A stretch of 64,000 nucleotides of DNA from contig OY855903.1 in NCBI GenBank assembly GCA_963693305.1, forward strand, positions 58,775,350-58,839,349, read 5' to 3'. Shown here one piece after another: positions 21,011-33,452 of this stretch (position 1 is the first letter of the stretch; the number at the start of each line of letters is the position of its first letter). The translations under genes and the position numbers were made by a program. A model generated the notes under the pieces. It was not told where the DNA came from and searched no databases. It worked only from the letters and a program-made list of their open reading frames with translations. The stretch comes from Meandrina meandrites (taxonomy: Eukaryota > Cnidaria > Anthozoa > Scleractinia > Meandrinidae).

Positions 21011-24000
21011 TTCCTGCAATGTGATTGGTCAATGATGACGTAAGATGAACCATGATTGGGTGATGATGACAAACCACGTGCACAAATCACAACAATAGTC
21101 AACAAACGACGCTTGCAAACGTTGATTGCATTTGGGTTGCTGCAGTTTCGTTCGGGTTTCCTTCGAGCTCTATTGATTTCACAAGGTCTAGAAGCCGAAA
21201 CTTACGCAATTGATATGATCAAAAACAAGAATAGTACGTATTGGTCTAGAAATTTCTCTTGTTAGCGCGTTGCGAGCAGCTCTCGTTCGCTCGCAGGATT
21301 GACCCTGAGACTGAATCCGAAATCGAGATTTGTCAGACACAAATCACACTTTACACGAGGGGTTTGAAAGACTCAGGCCACAACCAAGATATAAAGTTAG
21401 CAGCTGCGATAAGTTCAAAAAGAGTTAAAGAAGGAAATTTTTTAAAAGATACCGCGAGCATTGAAACTCGCAGAGAAGTGAGAAAGTTTTCACTTGAGAC
21501 ATGCATATATAACTAGCCCACTGTCGATCCAGTGTTTTCGGCTTTTAGGCGGAACATAATATAAAATTAAATAAAAAAACTCAAGTGGTAGAAATAAGAT
21601 ATAAAAGACTCGATCAGTCTTGAGGCATTCAAGTAAAATTTGTAACTGATGAGACTTGTCGAGAAGGAAAGAGAATTCAAAAGAGTTCTTGAGATAATCA
21701 AATCTCACGGCAGGCGCTTCTATTGACAGAGGTGAGAAATCTTTTGGCATCCGTTTCGAGCTCCGCTGTCAAGTTTGTCATTGTTGCTTGAGCTCCCAGC
21801 CCTAATATATTGAAACAAAAAATCTGAAAACAGCTGATCCTAACTGGTAGTTTTAAAACGTTTGAATTTGAATATTACCGAAGTTTATCCTCGCTGAGAT
21901 CTCTCATTACAGCAAAAAAAGCAAAATGATCTCAGGAAGTTGGGGACGCGTTCATGTAATTACATTTACGTGTTATTAGTCATTCAGAATTTTTTCATAG
22001 TTTGGCTTTGTTTTACTTATCTACTTGGCTTCAACAATTCATACTAAAAGTTTGTTTTAAATGGCACGTCCTCGTCCCATGATCTTGAAAAAGAGAAGGC
22101 CTGCAGAAACAAGTGATACTTTGTGAGCAGAACACGAGAAAAATTAGTGTTTTCTTCTGAATTATCGCAAGACTGTTCAAAACAGAAATCTGATTTTCAA
22201 TCAATTAAGAAAATAGAATAGCCAAAATATCAAGCGAAATAATTGACTGAGAAAAAAATTGTGCTGAGAAAAAAAGATTAACAGCGGGGGCAGCTGTAGT
22301 GTTAACTATACCTAGTTATTGTTTTGGTGAATGCAACTAATAACTTAGCAAACATCGCCATATAGACGCATTCCCAAACTTGGAGCTTAATATATCGTTA
22401 CAGAGGCAAATGATTGACAAGCCTGTGTGACGTATATGCAAGGTCACGCCACTCGTTTTCCGTGAAAAATGCGGAACGATGATCTGAAATTCGTAGAATT
22501 GAAACGGTCACTTGAAGACGTTCAAATTTCAAACGGTCGCGTGACAACAAGGTGGGTGGAATGGGGTTTAGCTATCTTGTTACCGTCTCAATTCCTTTTT
22601 GCTGTGTTTTAAAAGTGGATACGTAAGGGCATTGCAAGCCAAACGATCGAGTTGTTTTTGCATTTTACAGACAGAATCCGGCACGCCTGATCAGTCAGTT
22701 AATGTTAATGCTGCCCCCTGGTATGTGAAAGCAGTCGATAACTCCTGATGCTCTTCGTAACGGATACTTTCTGCTGTTGTGTTGACCTCCCTTGTACGCA
22801 AACAGAAATCCAAGCACACTTAAGTAAGTTTAAGCTTTGTAGTATTTGGCTGTAGCTCTTTCGTGTTCCTGTTTCCCGCCAGTGGCATTTATTCCCGTAC
22901 ATTGTTGAGCAAATTTGATTATCTGGTTGGTTTGCAGCGGAACGTCTCTGGAACGTCATGAAGCGGAGGTTTTTAGTAATCAAAAAGTCAGCCCTCAAGC
23001 GCTTCAAGGTAAGATTCGTTGTACGGTTTGGGAGTGTAAACTTGTAGCATACATTTCTTGCACAGCGATTTTTGAAATTTATTTTTGTAGTACTGAGTGG
23101 AAACCCGAATTCTCGAATTCCCAAAAGAAAGGAAAATTGTTTCGCAAAATCGTTGGTGAAATTGCAGTGTTCGATTGAGAGAAGGGAAACGAGTTTTGGT
23201 TCGAGGTTATTGATAGATTGGAGGAATCAAGGGATCGAATAATCGGAAATAATCGGCTTCATGGCCATTTACCTCTATTAACTATGCTCAGTTTTCTGGT
23301 TGATCAATGTCTCAGGATTGCGAATGACACTGTCATTCTGACTTTTTAAGCAATTTATTATCTCAAAATTACGTTTCATTTCGATCTTTATCTTCCTCGA
23401 TGTCGTTTATAAATTAAGGAATGGATAAAAGTTGTTCAGGCTGCGGGATACCAAGTAAATCCAGCATATATACAGAGTAATCCGTGTGAAAATTACAAAA
23501 CGTCAATTGCAACGGTCAAATAAATTTGCATAAAAAGCAGACGAAAATCGTATGATCCCTATGCCATATCGGACTGCAGTCACGCAATGAGGTAATCCAT
23601 GCATCGACTCAATTTGTCAAACATTCATCTTGAGTAAAATGGCCACCAACAAAACGGCATTTTAAAATCAATTTTCTAGCTACTGGAAGTTTTATATTTG
23701 TACCTCCAGGAAAACATATATGAGCCTCCAATTGCTGACAAGATCCCTGTATAAATTCTCGGCCAGCAAGCGTTTAATCAAATTCAACCCTCCCTCTAAT
23801 TGGTTAAGTGGGCATGGCTAAAGCCATATACTTCCACCTTAGTGATTCTTGCACGTTAATGTTACTAGCGTTTTTGCCCCTCAACGATTTGCTTTTTTCC
23901 TCCCATCAAAACATGTGTCCAGGAATAAACAGCAGTTGTCATTTCGAAATAGACTTCTTCGCTTTTCCAAACGAACACCTCAAGATTTTCAGCTCAAGAT

Positions 24001-24135
24001 TTTCAATCGGAAAACACATACAGCAACGGGGTTTGTCATAATGATATTCAAATTCATATCTTTTAATAACTTTGGCATTTAACGGTCGCGGGGAAACACT
24101 TAGCTATGAATAAGTTCATAAGGGTGTCTGAAATA

Positions 24136-25194
24136 CCGGAACACCACGGAACACCAAAATTTTTTCAACACAGATAAGAAAAAATACAAAATAAATAAAA
24201 ATAAATAAAAATAAATGAAATAAAAATGTTAAATAGATAAATATTATATAAAGCTGAACTGGAGCATACTCATTGCTTAAAATTGCAAGATCAGAATTTC
24301 AAAGATTGAACTTTCACAAAAGACTTAAAGGAGCAATGTCACGATGTTTCAGTCATTTTTCTGGTTACTTTGAAATTGAAGGAAACCTCAAAATAATAGT
24401 TTTCTAACATTGAAAACACCAACGGGATAATAAAAACGCGAAAATAACCAAGGATGGTTTCGACTGACGACGATTAAGACCAATTACGACCAACAAACTT
24501 GAAAAAAATTGCCAGTTTTTTCAAGATGCGTTGTCCATGACGTAGCTCCTTTAAATAGGCCAGTTTCGTACTCTCGGTTTTGAACTGGAACTAGCATGCA
24601 ATGGAGGCTAATGCAATGACCCGAAAATTTCATAATATTTCCGAACGCCCTTGTCTGAGGAAAGAACAACGAAAAACGTCGCATAAATACCATATCTATT
24701 TTAAAGTAAATATCAAATTTAATTTAATGTAATTCCAAGTTACATTTTGCCCGCGGCCGTCGGATGTGACGTCTGGGGTAAATTTCTCAATTTGAAGTGT
24801 TCACGCAGAGTTCCATTTTCACATGTAAACCAACAAGGACGGCAACTTCAAAATACTTATAGCGAACGCGTATTTTTATATTTGAATAAATTGCTCAGTC
24901 AAGGGACTTCGAAAATATTTGGAAGCTTGTTTTAAGTGTTTGGAAGTGTTCGAGTCGTTCTCATAAGTCCTCGGACAACTTCAGAACTTTTCGTAAAATC
25001 TTCAAGAAGAGCCTTCAGTTTAAGTCCTTTTGAGGATTGGTTAATTTTAAGCAATGAGTATTCTTCAGTTCAGCTGTATATAATAATTTTTAATTACACA
25101 TTTTTATTTCATCAATTGTTTTTTTATTTTAATTTATTTTGTATTTTTTATTATCTGTGTTGAAAACGTTTTGGTGTTCCGGGGTGTTCCGGGT
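24136..25194. mobile_element. Non-autonomous DNA transposon with about 50-bp TIRs
   Basis: The left end reads CCGGAACACC, CGGAACACCAAAA, then CAACACAGATAA. The right end is the reverse complement with a few mismatches. The interior (about 0.95 kb) is AT-rich and has no transposase. No clear target duplication was resolved. Confidence 0.65.
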
Positions 25195-25899
25195 TTTAAA
25201 TTCATAAGACAAAATGCTTGTCTGCATCATTTAAAACGCTTACGTATTTCGGGTGTTTTGGGTGCGATTGGCTCAAATTTTACAGAGAGATAAAGGAATG
25301 ATGGAAGATTAGAAATGTCTTCTTCTATTTGGTAGATTGCGCTTTACGGCCTTTATGATTTTGTGTCAAAGTTTGTGGATCGAATAGAAGACAGCATCCT
25401 GTGATTTTATCAAGAAATAATTCAGTGTGTCATGACAGGAGCTGTTGTTTATTAAAAGTTTGGCGGCAAGTCATCCTTGAATTTAATGTTCTCTATCGTT
25501 TTCTAAAATTCTACATCTGTCATGACGCACTGCAGTATTCCTAGTTAACCTCTCTGTAGTGTCACTTCATGAAGTTTTATATCCGCGCTGAAGTCTTGGA
25601 CAAAGAAGTGTCCTGCTTCAACAAGCAACTGATCTTTTGATCTCTTAAAGGCAAGTGTCTTTAAGAGAAGCACTTTCTGCTATTCATTTTCCAACAAAAG
25701 TTCGTGATGTGATTATAAGCATGTTTGATGCTTTAAATTGGGCGAATAAAAGAAGATTCTAAAATTTCGTTTCAGTAGCACTTTAACCTTGCACTTACGA
25801 ACTTTTGCATTTGTCGCGAAAAAACACTATCGAAGACTGTGTTTGCTTTTTGCTGAACCCAAACATGAAAGTTCCTAGTAAATGGCCGTGCTCACCAAC

Positions 25900-25972
25900 A
25901 GTCTCGCGTAGCTCATCAATGGATAGAACGCCCGCCCGGTGTAAAGGAGGTCAAAGGCTCGATTCCAGTCGA
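25900..25972 (+). repeat. Degenerate tRNA-like / SINE head
   Basis: GTAGCTCATCAATGGATAGA resembles an A box and GGCTCGATTCC a B box, about 45 nt apart. The arms do not fold cleanly as a tRNA, so a decayed tRNA-derived repeat is more likely than a tRNA gene. Confidence 0.4.
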
Positions 25973-26162
25973 TGACTCAGCTTTTTTCTTTGCCCACGCT
26001 CGCGACATGCTGAATATTTCATCTTTCACATAAAACTTCCTTCTCATTACTCCCAAGTTATCTACGTTAAACATAATATAGCATACTATACTGCAGAGTG
26101 GTTACGGCTGGATGTCTATGTAGCTGTTGCCGTCTGGTAAAGCTGTTCTGTTTGTTTTTTAG

Positions 26163-26214
26163 GACTCTTCATAGGAGACATTCATCAGCTAAAGAAAGAA
26201 AATGTCTGACCATG
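26163..26214 (+). other. Start exon of giant gene 1 (13 coding nt)
   Basis: The acceptor TTTGTTTTTTAG ends at 26162. The exon contains ATGTCTGACCATG (26202-26214) followed by GTGAGA. The 13 coding nt end in phase 1, and the large exon begins at 26725 after AATTGCAG with the two bases needed to complete Gly. Paralogue 2 has the same arrangement, which strongly supports this start. Confidence 0.75.
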
Positions 26215-29200
26215 GTGAGACACTTTTGTTTAAGATGTGTTACCTCATGTTGATGCTTAGTCCATACTGCGTTTGAGAAATGTGTAATGGTCGTTTTCCT
26301 TCAGTTTTCAAATTCAGTGAAGATCACAACCAAGCCGTTTATTATTTTAGATGAAGAAAAATGGCACCTTGTTAGATGCATCATCTTTCAAATTGGGAAT
26401 GAATACTCCAGTTTTGCGTGAGATCGCGTGTTCAGCCTCTATGAGCTTACACTCATAGAGTGTAAGTGTGTGGAGAAAAATAAGGGAAAAAATAAGAAAT
26501 TATTTTGAATAGATTCAGTTATCTTGACTCCACTGCCATGCCAATAAAAAATTATCCTATTCAGAAACACGCCTAACGCTTACTCATAGCAAAATTATGC
26601 ATCGTAACCATTGACAAAACTATTGCCTTAGGCCTTGGTAGATGGCCAGTTACTCATTTATTTTGCAAGGCTTAAAACCTTTTCCAAATCGCTCTCTAAT
26701 CTTCACAAATTCAATAAATTGCAGGCGACGTTATACCGGATGAAACTCCCCAGGTTGTGGTTCATTTTTCCAGCTCCGAGGATACGATATGCATGCTTCA
26801 ACTGGAAGATGATGAAGTGTTCTATTGGCAAATCCCCGATTTTATGACTGATTCTCTTTTCATCGACTTCCTAACCGAGATCGTGGACACAATCTCCGAA
26901 CGGGATACAGATAGATTCATTCAACTCTTCGATCCTTTTTCATCATTATGGGACGATTTACGAAGGTGGAACAAAAAACGTGTCAAATGGTTTGATGACG
27001 TGAAGACTTGCTCGAAGATACGAGAAACGTGCTCAAACGAAGACAGCACCGGGGACTTCATTTTCCCTTTCCCATCACAGGGAGACATCAAGAGTGTCGA
27101 CGTTCGAATCGACAATGAAATAGACCCCTCTGGAGAGTTACGAAGAATAGTTAATCAGCTTATAGCATCCACCAAGCTTACGGCTGATGCAGAGTCAGAT
27201 GCCGATGAGGACACTGAAGAAGGTCTGGACACTTTTGTGGATGACAAATACTCGTCAGACGAAGAAGAAGAGATTGACGAGGAAGTACAAGCGAATCCTG
27301 AAAAGCCTTGCTATTATCCTTCGCAAATAGAAATGGCAGCTATCCTAAAGAAACGAATTGACACTATTATGTTCCATTATCACAACATTGCGAGCCTGAG
27401 CGATGCTTTTAACGATGTTGAGTTCATAGTGTATACGGCCCGGTACAGGATGCTCAGCGATCAGACAGAGAAGAGGATACGCCACCCCGATGCCGGTGTA
27501 TTATCGAAAGAAGAACTCAAATCAGGGGATGACTCCGATACAAAGAAACGAATGTTCATGTATGTTCGCAGCCTTGAAACGGATGACCACTTCGAGAAAC
27601 TTAAAAGAGGTGTTCGGGAAAAGCCTAACACTCTTTTCGTTGTCATTGCAGACGAATGTCATTGGGGAATCACGAAAGATAAAGAACAGAAATCTTCTGC
27701 TCATAATCTCTTTATTAATGAATGGTGCAAAGATGACTCTCCCCAAAATGTGGTCGTTGTTCAAATCTCTGCAACACCTTTCAATCTTCTCACACAGAAC
27801 TCTCGCCTTCCTGTGGTCCGATGCGTCCTTCTTCATGACAAACTGTCTTCCAGCCAAAGAGACTACGAAGAAGGCGATGTTGTGGTGCTAGAAAGAGAAC
27901 CTAACTTACCAGAACATGTCCGAAAGAACTCGAAGGAAGTAGAACTTCATGTTGTCCACTGGTCAGAGGTTGAACTGAAGAATTTTGAAGGTGGGATGCG
28001 AATGAAGCTCAAATCTACCTTAAACCTGTCAGATGCCCAATACCGTTACCTTCACGTTTCGTCTTTAAACGGGAAGCTGGGTGTTACATCTGTCGAAAGC
28101 GAAGCAACTGATTTCATCCTACAGGGAAGCCGTGGTATTGTAAATCTCAAAGTGATGGCGACAAACGAACAAGAACGAGCGATGCCTTTGACAATAACTA
28201 CGGATGGAAAAGGAAATCTGATAGCCAAAGGTGACCCTCCACAGCCAACTACATTTGAAGTTAAGTTGGATTTTGGTGTTGGAATTGTCGCATTTTCTTC
28301 CTGCGAGAGCCCAGATCACTACCTTGCCGTTGATCAACATGGCCATGTCACTTTACAAGCCGCTAAAGTTGAAAGAAAGTGTGGTGTTTGCATCATGAAA
28401 CCAAAGCATGACATCGCTAGAGTGGCCTTCGAGTACTACATTGATCAGCCCGGGCCAGTGGAAGTCGACATGGTTGGGCAACAGTATATGAGTTTAAACT
28501 TCTACCTGAGCACCATCAACTATCCCGACCGCAACGATCAAAAGATCAGAGAGGACAAAAGTTTCCAAGAAATTGTGGACCAGGCCAAGAGGCAAATGAA
28601 AATATCTAAAACCGATAAAGCCAAAGGCGACAAAGATTCTTCTTCATTCCCAATCGATGCCTTACTGTGTGCAGAGTACTGCTACCACATTCTTCACGCT
28701 AGCGTATATCACAGTGACGAGAAAGTACGGAGAGTACTAAATGCTAGCATCGACGAATCACCTGCTGCTGAATTCGACAGAAAACTCAATTCCTTTGTCA
28801 GGAAACTCAGAAACGAAGCAACCAACACAAAAAAGTACATTGAACTAGAAGCTTTCGAGTTTGTCCGCAACAATCTCTGTGAGAAAACAACACACGATTT
28901 CGAATACAACTTGAAGGAAGTAAAAAAATTACGGAAACGAAATTCAACTAAAGAGAAGCAAGAGGACTTAACAGAAGTCGAAGAAGAGCTTACTACTTCA
29001 TTTGTCGCCTGTCTTATGTATCTTAACCAGCGGCAGTTACAGAAAGTCAAGGAAGACCCGCGTTCAAGCAACATTATTGAAATGATACAGCAGAAGTTGC
29101 AAGATAACAACTGCCGAGAGATGGTTCGCTACTGGAATAGTATTGTCCAAGAAGGCGAAACAAGTTCCTTAGTGGAACACTTGATCCAGAGTGGAAAAGG

Positions 29201-32200
29201 AAAAATGGGCAAAATGAAAATTGTACGAGCCAAAAGCATGAAAACCGCTGATCAATTTTACTTCACCCTACGATTGGCACGAACAGTGTCCTGTCTTGAA
29301 GAATGCTTCGAAGTCATTAGAGACTATGGTGGCATTCAAATCGAAAGCCAACTCATGAAATCAACGAGTCCTTTCTTTCAAAACCTTCAGCCGTTAAACT
29401 GCCATGACAAGTTTGATTGCTGTTGTAAAGAGTTAACCTTACAAGATGGTCGCAAAAAGTGTTTAAATTGTCACCATGTCCACAAGTTAATAACACAGTA
29501 TGAAGACCTTGAAAATCTGGCGTGTGTTCTTATCCTGGTTGAGAAAGGTCGTATGGGAGACACATTTCCCCAAAGCTTTGATTGCCTTGACCTTCGACTT
29601 AACTATGACAGCAGTTGGGAGTTCAAAGAAGGCTCGTCATTGTATCTTTCAACAATCATTCAAGAGCTTGGAAGGATGTGTCGCTATTCAAAATACCCTG
29701 CCAATGAGGGCCCTTATGTACTGGTCGGGCGAGCACTGTTCAAGAAACTTCAAGACTCACTGGCAAAATCTCCTTCAATGAGTGCAATTTCTTGTAACAA
29801 AGCTGACCGGTATATGACAAAAAGCAGCGGAAGAAAAGGAGAGGCGTATTCGTCATTACGTTGGCTAGACTATGAAGCGCACAAGGATAGCTATGACTAC
29901 CAAAACGCACAGAAGCACTGCAACAGAATCCTGCTGCAAGCCGAACCCCAGATTGGCAAGACGGGAACATACCTTTGCCTTATAAGAGATTTGCGACTCG
30001 ACATTCTTGGAAAGGAGAGGGTCTCTCATTCCTTGGCACCTGGATTTGACGAAGGTTTCTTTTACCACGACAAAGAGTGCCACTTGTCTGAAGAAGTCGT
30101 GGTCAGTGAGATGGAGGAAAGGCAAGACTGGCAATTACCTTATTGGAAGACGATCCAAAACTTTCCAAGCCTGAACGAAAAGCCGGTAGCGTCGGGAAAG
30201 TACTCAATTGGAGGTTGCTTCTACACTCATGACATGGAAGAAAGTCCTTACATTCTTATGAATTTAGGACAAAAGGAGCCGACCAAGTCAGGTCACCAGT
30301 ATCAGACGCGGGAATGTGCGGGTGGTATACGAGCTTGGCATTGGTACCATTTCGAAACATGTGCCGAATGTGGAAGACTTCTCCAAGGCAAAGAACCAGT
30401 TTCGAAGACCTTCATTGTTGACATCGATGGAAGACCAGTGACTGTTGAAAGCTCAATTCCAAGAAGCCGCCCGTCTTTTAAGCATCTGCTAGAGCAGCTC
30501 AAGGATACAAGATCGACAGAAGAGACAAATGCTGCTCCTTCGCCATATTGGATATTTCATGCTTCACACAGAGATGATCCTCGCAAGTGCACCTTGAATT
30601 ACCACCACGTGATGCAAGAGAATGGAAATGTTCACGATTATGTTCAAATTGTCGTTGTTCGCAGTGAAAAATTCGACGCTTACAGATCCACTTGGGGAAA
30701 GGTGCTTGCCATTGTTCAATTGCCAGATACGCTGCCTAACTGTGATCTGGGACCAAGCGAAGGAGGGGTAGGTTATGCCAGGCTATTTATTCAGAAGATG
30801 GCATTTGCCCTAAATCAAGAATACATCTTTATGATCGATGACAATGTGGTCGCGATGTCCGAAGCAGTATTCAGCACTGGTGACCCATCTGCAACTGAAG
30901 GTACAGTTCTAAGAGACGATAATGGCGTGATGCAAATGCAGCGCTGTTCTTTTCTTAAACCCCTGACTCATCTTCAGAAGATAGTACAAGGAAAGGACGT
31001 TCGATCAATTGATGAAAGGAACTATGAACCCCATCCTTTAACAGATGAGTTTAAATCTCAAGAGGTTCCACTATATACCTACACAGGTCCCGCCAAGTTG
31101 TTCGGAGACAAGCAGCATGAGAGCTACGGGATATTGGGTCTCATCAGGAGTATTCCAGTAGCAGTGAATCCATTTTCAAAGACTCAAGTGTACGCTGCTA
31201 TTTTGCTGAATGTCAAGAGCACGGTGGAAAAGGGCGTCTTCTACCGTCCATGGCCATGCTGGGAAGACCTACGCTTTAATGACGACTGCGATAAAGCTGG
31301 CCTCTGGGTTGTGAAGTGCAATCGTTACAGTTTTCTCAAAGTTCAGTACAAAGATTGGATCAACAACCTAGCTCGACCCAAAATCTTTGAATGGAAAGAG
31401 GACAGCATTCTTGAGGATCGACCACTTTCAAGCGAACTACCCAAAGTCTTGGAAGAGGGTATTATCTTAGAGTACCTTCGCAATTTTGTGCACATCCAGG
31501 GTCCTGAGAAGTGTTTCAAGGGATGCATCGGATACGATGAAGAAGGAGACATTGAAGACACAGTCTCTCCTTCAAGAATTGTTCAAGAAGTAGAGGCCAT
31601 TGAGGGACCCGAGGAAATGTTTATCAATGGAACTCCGGTCCTTATTCTGTCCTATTGTGTTGCAAATCGGACGACACTTTCCAATATTGTGCTTTTAAAT
31701 TCAAGATTTTGTAGCACTAAAGAAGAGATCGTTTTTGTCACAAGTGCCAAGGAGGCAATCAAGAAATGGCCTCAAATGACGAAAGCTACCATCCAAACCG
31801 AGAACGGAATTTGTTTAACACGCGAGATGGTCAACCGAAACGCCAAATTTGCCATTTTTACTGCTGCTGACCCAAAGAGGCATCGTTTACGCTATATTCT
31901 GATCAAGGCATCTTTCTCACAAGAGCACAAGAATGTTCAAGAAGACAATATCACTACAACAGTTGAAAAAAGTCTAGTGCAAACCGTAAATGAGCCACAA
32001 CTGGAGCAAAGTACCTCATCTGGTCACTTGCAGTGCATCAGTAACGCAAAGAAACGCGCGAAGAGATCCCTTCGGGAATCACTCGATAGCAGCATTGAAA
32101 TCAAGCGACGAAAAACGGAGGACGACTGCAGTCAACAAATCGAGGGCTCATTACCAGATACAAGTGACGAAGTAATCGTAATAGAAGAAAGATGCAGTCA

Positions 32201-33452
32201 GAAAGGCTCGCTTAGTGGAACTAAACTCCTTCAAGATTCTGGAGTCAAAAGAAAGAGAATTGAATTCGAACATACGAATAAAGCAGTCAACAACACTAAA
32301 ATAATAATTTCTGTGGATTCGGTGGATGAAGACGAAGAGATGGAATTAGAGAAAATGGATTTTTCTGGCAGTAATGGAGATGAATATGAGGAACTTGACA
32401 ATGGCTGCGATGTTAGTACCCTGAGCGGAGATCAAGTTATTTTGGCGAAAAAAAGAGGTGCAAGAAATGAAAATCCAGGATTTACGGAAAGAACCAGCGA
32501 TCTCGCAAAAGGCATCGACAAAAGAAAGCACTTACATGATAAGAAAACAATGATTTCTATGGATTCGGTGGATGAAAACGAGGGGATGGCAGTAGAGAAA
32601 ATAAATTTTTCAGGTTCAAATGAAGAAGAATATGAGGAAGTTGACAATGGCTGCCACGTTAGCATCCTGAGCGAACATCAAGTGATTTCAGCGAGAAAAC
32701 GAAAAGCAAGAAATGCAAATTCTGGATATATGGAAGAAACAAACGATGTCACAAAAGTTATCGTCGATCTTTGGAGGGAATATAGGAATCGACCGGGCGG
32801 CAGTAAAAAAGACAGTCAAGAAGCAGGAAGTAGTGATCTCCCAGTGGAGTACGTAAAAGAAAAGCTTAAGCGTTTTACCACTGATCAGTTGCAGGCGACA
32901 GACGAAAAAGGTTACACTGCAGTCCTAAAAGCCTGCTCCCTGCCTTCAATGAGTCCTCATGTGATGCAGTACCTCATCATTACAAGAAAGGTAGACCTCA
33001 ACTGTCAGCTGCCTCATGACTTCGACAGAAACCACTCAGCAACAGAAGGATTGATTCCAGGAATGTCCCCTTTGTCAGTGGCAATAAAAAGAGGAAATTC
33101 AAAATCATTATCCACCTTCAGACGTCGAGACGAAATTGAAGAAATAATTCAAAGTGCTGACGCTGACGGGAATACTGCTCTGCACCATTGCGTTCTTTCG
33201 ATTTCCAAAATTGCCTTCCAGAAACTGTTTCCTCTTTATAAGCCACTGAAATGGAAAAAGATGCGCAACAAAGAAGGAAAGAATCCTTTGGAAATTGTAA
33301 GAGATATGAAGGGATTCAGTGTGGGGAAGGAAAAATCCATCTCATATATGCGTAAAGAAATGAAGAAAAAGGATTCCAGTCAAATCTGGGAAAACCTTTT
33401 CAGGTACAATTTATTTATCAGTTATTTATCACTTAAGCACCTTAAGACTTAA
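26202..33452 (+). CDS. Giant permuted SF2 helicase-TAGT glycosyltransferase, GREB1-like, with ankyrin tail (copy 1)
   Basis: About 2,246 residues from exons 26202-26214 and 26725-33452; positions below count in that protein. Motifs in order: Ia-like VYTARYRMLSDQ (~240), motif II VVIADECHWG (D-E-C-H at 314-317), motif III SATPF (353), beta-trefoil-like insert (~440-567), Cys/His cluster with KKCLNCHHVH, motif V-like GRMGDTFP (946), motif VI QELGRMCRY (984), and only then Walker A AEPQIGKT (GKT 1082-1084). A Cys pair CAECG precedes the GT-A-like TAGT domain (~1240-1620), which has MIDDNV at 1374. A conserved C-terminal domain follows, then an acidic low-complexity tail with an 82-residue duplication and degenerate ankyrin repeats. 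By family knowledge this is the GREB1/TAGT architecture, in which GREB1 has been linked to protein O-glycosylation and relatives to modified-base glycosylation. The substrate here is unknown. The 3' end is uncertain: CAG/GTACAA at 33403 could be a donor to a short last exon. Confidence 0.85.

Larger units (their letters stand above)
19960..26162. other. Intergenic region between the Kazal gene and the first giant gene
   Basis: No gene is supported. It holds a poly-C run near 20138-20153, a hairpin GGTTTTGGCCCAGAGGCCAAAACC near 20834, a 33-bp tandem pair (20947-21010), a TIR element (24136-25194) and a degenerate tRNA-like sequence near 25905-25970. A 5' UTR exon of the giant gene probably lies somewhere here, because the start exon follows an acceptor. 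Confidence 0.45.

Noticed and set aside
22705..23124. 139-codon minus-strand open frame
   Set aside because: Composition is random-looking, no domain, and no neighbouring exons or promoter.
27461..27891. Overlapping open frames on both strands inside the giant genes (also at 28709-29110, 43192-43890, 44847-45823, 46046-46855)
   Set aside because: They are shadows of the long real frames: no domains, and they appear at matching places in both paralogues only because the real frame is conserved.
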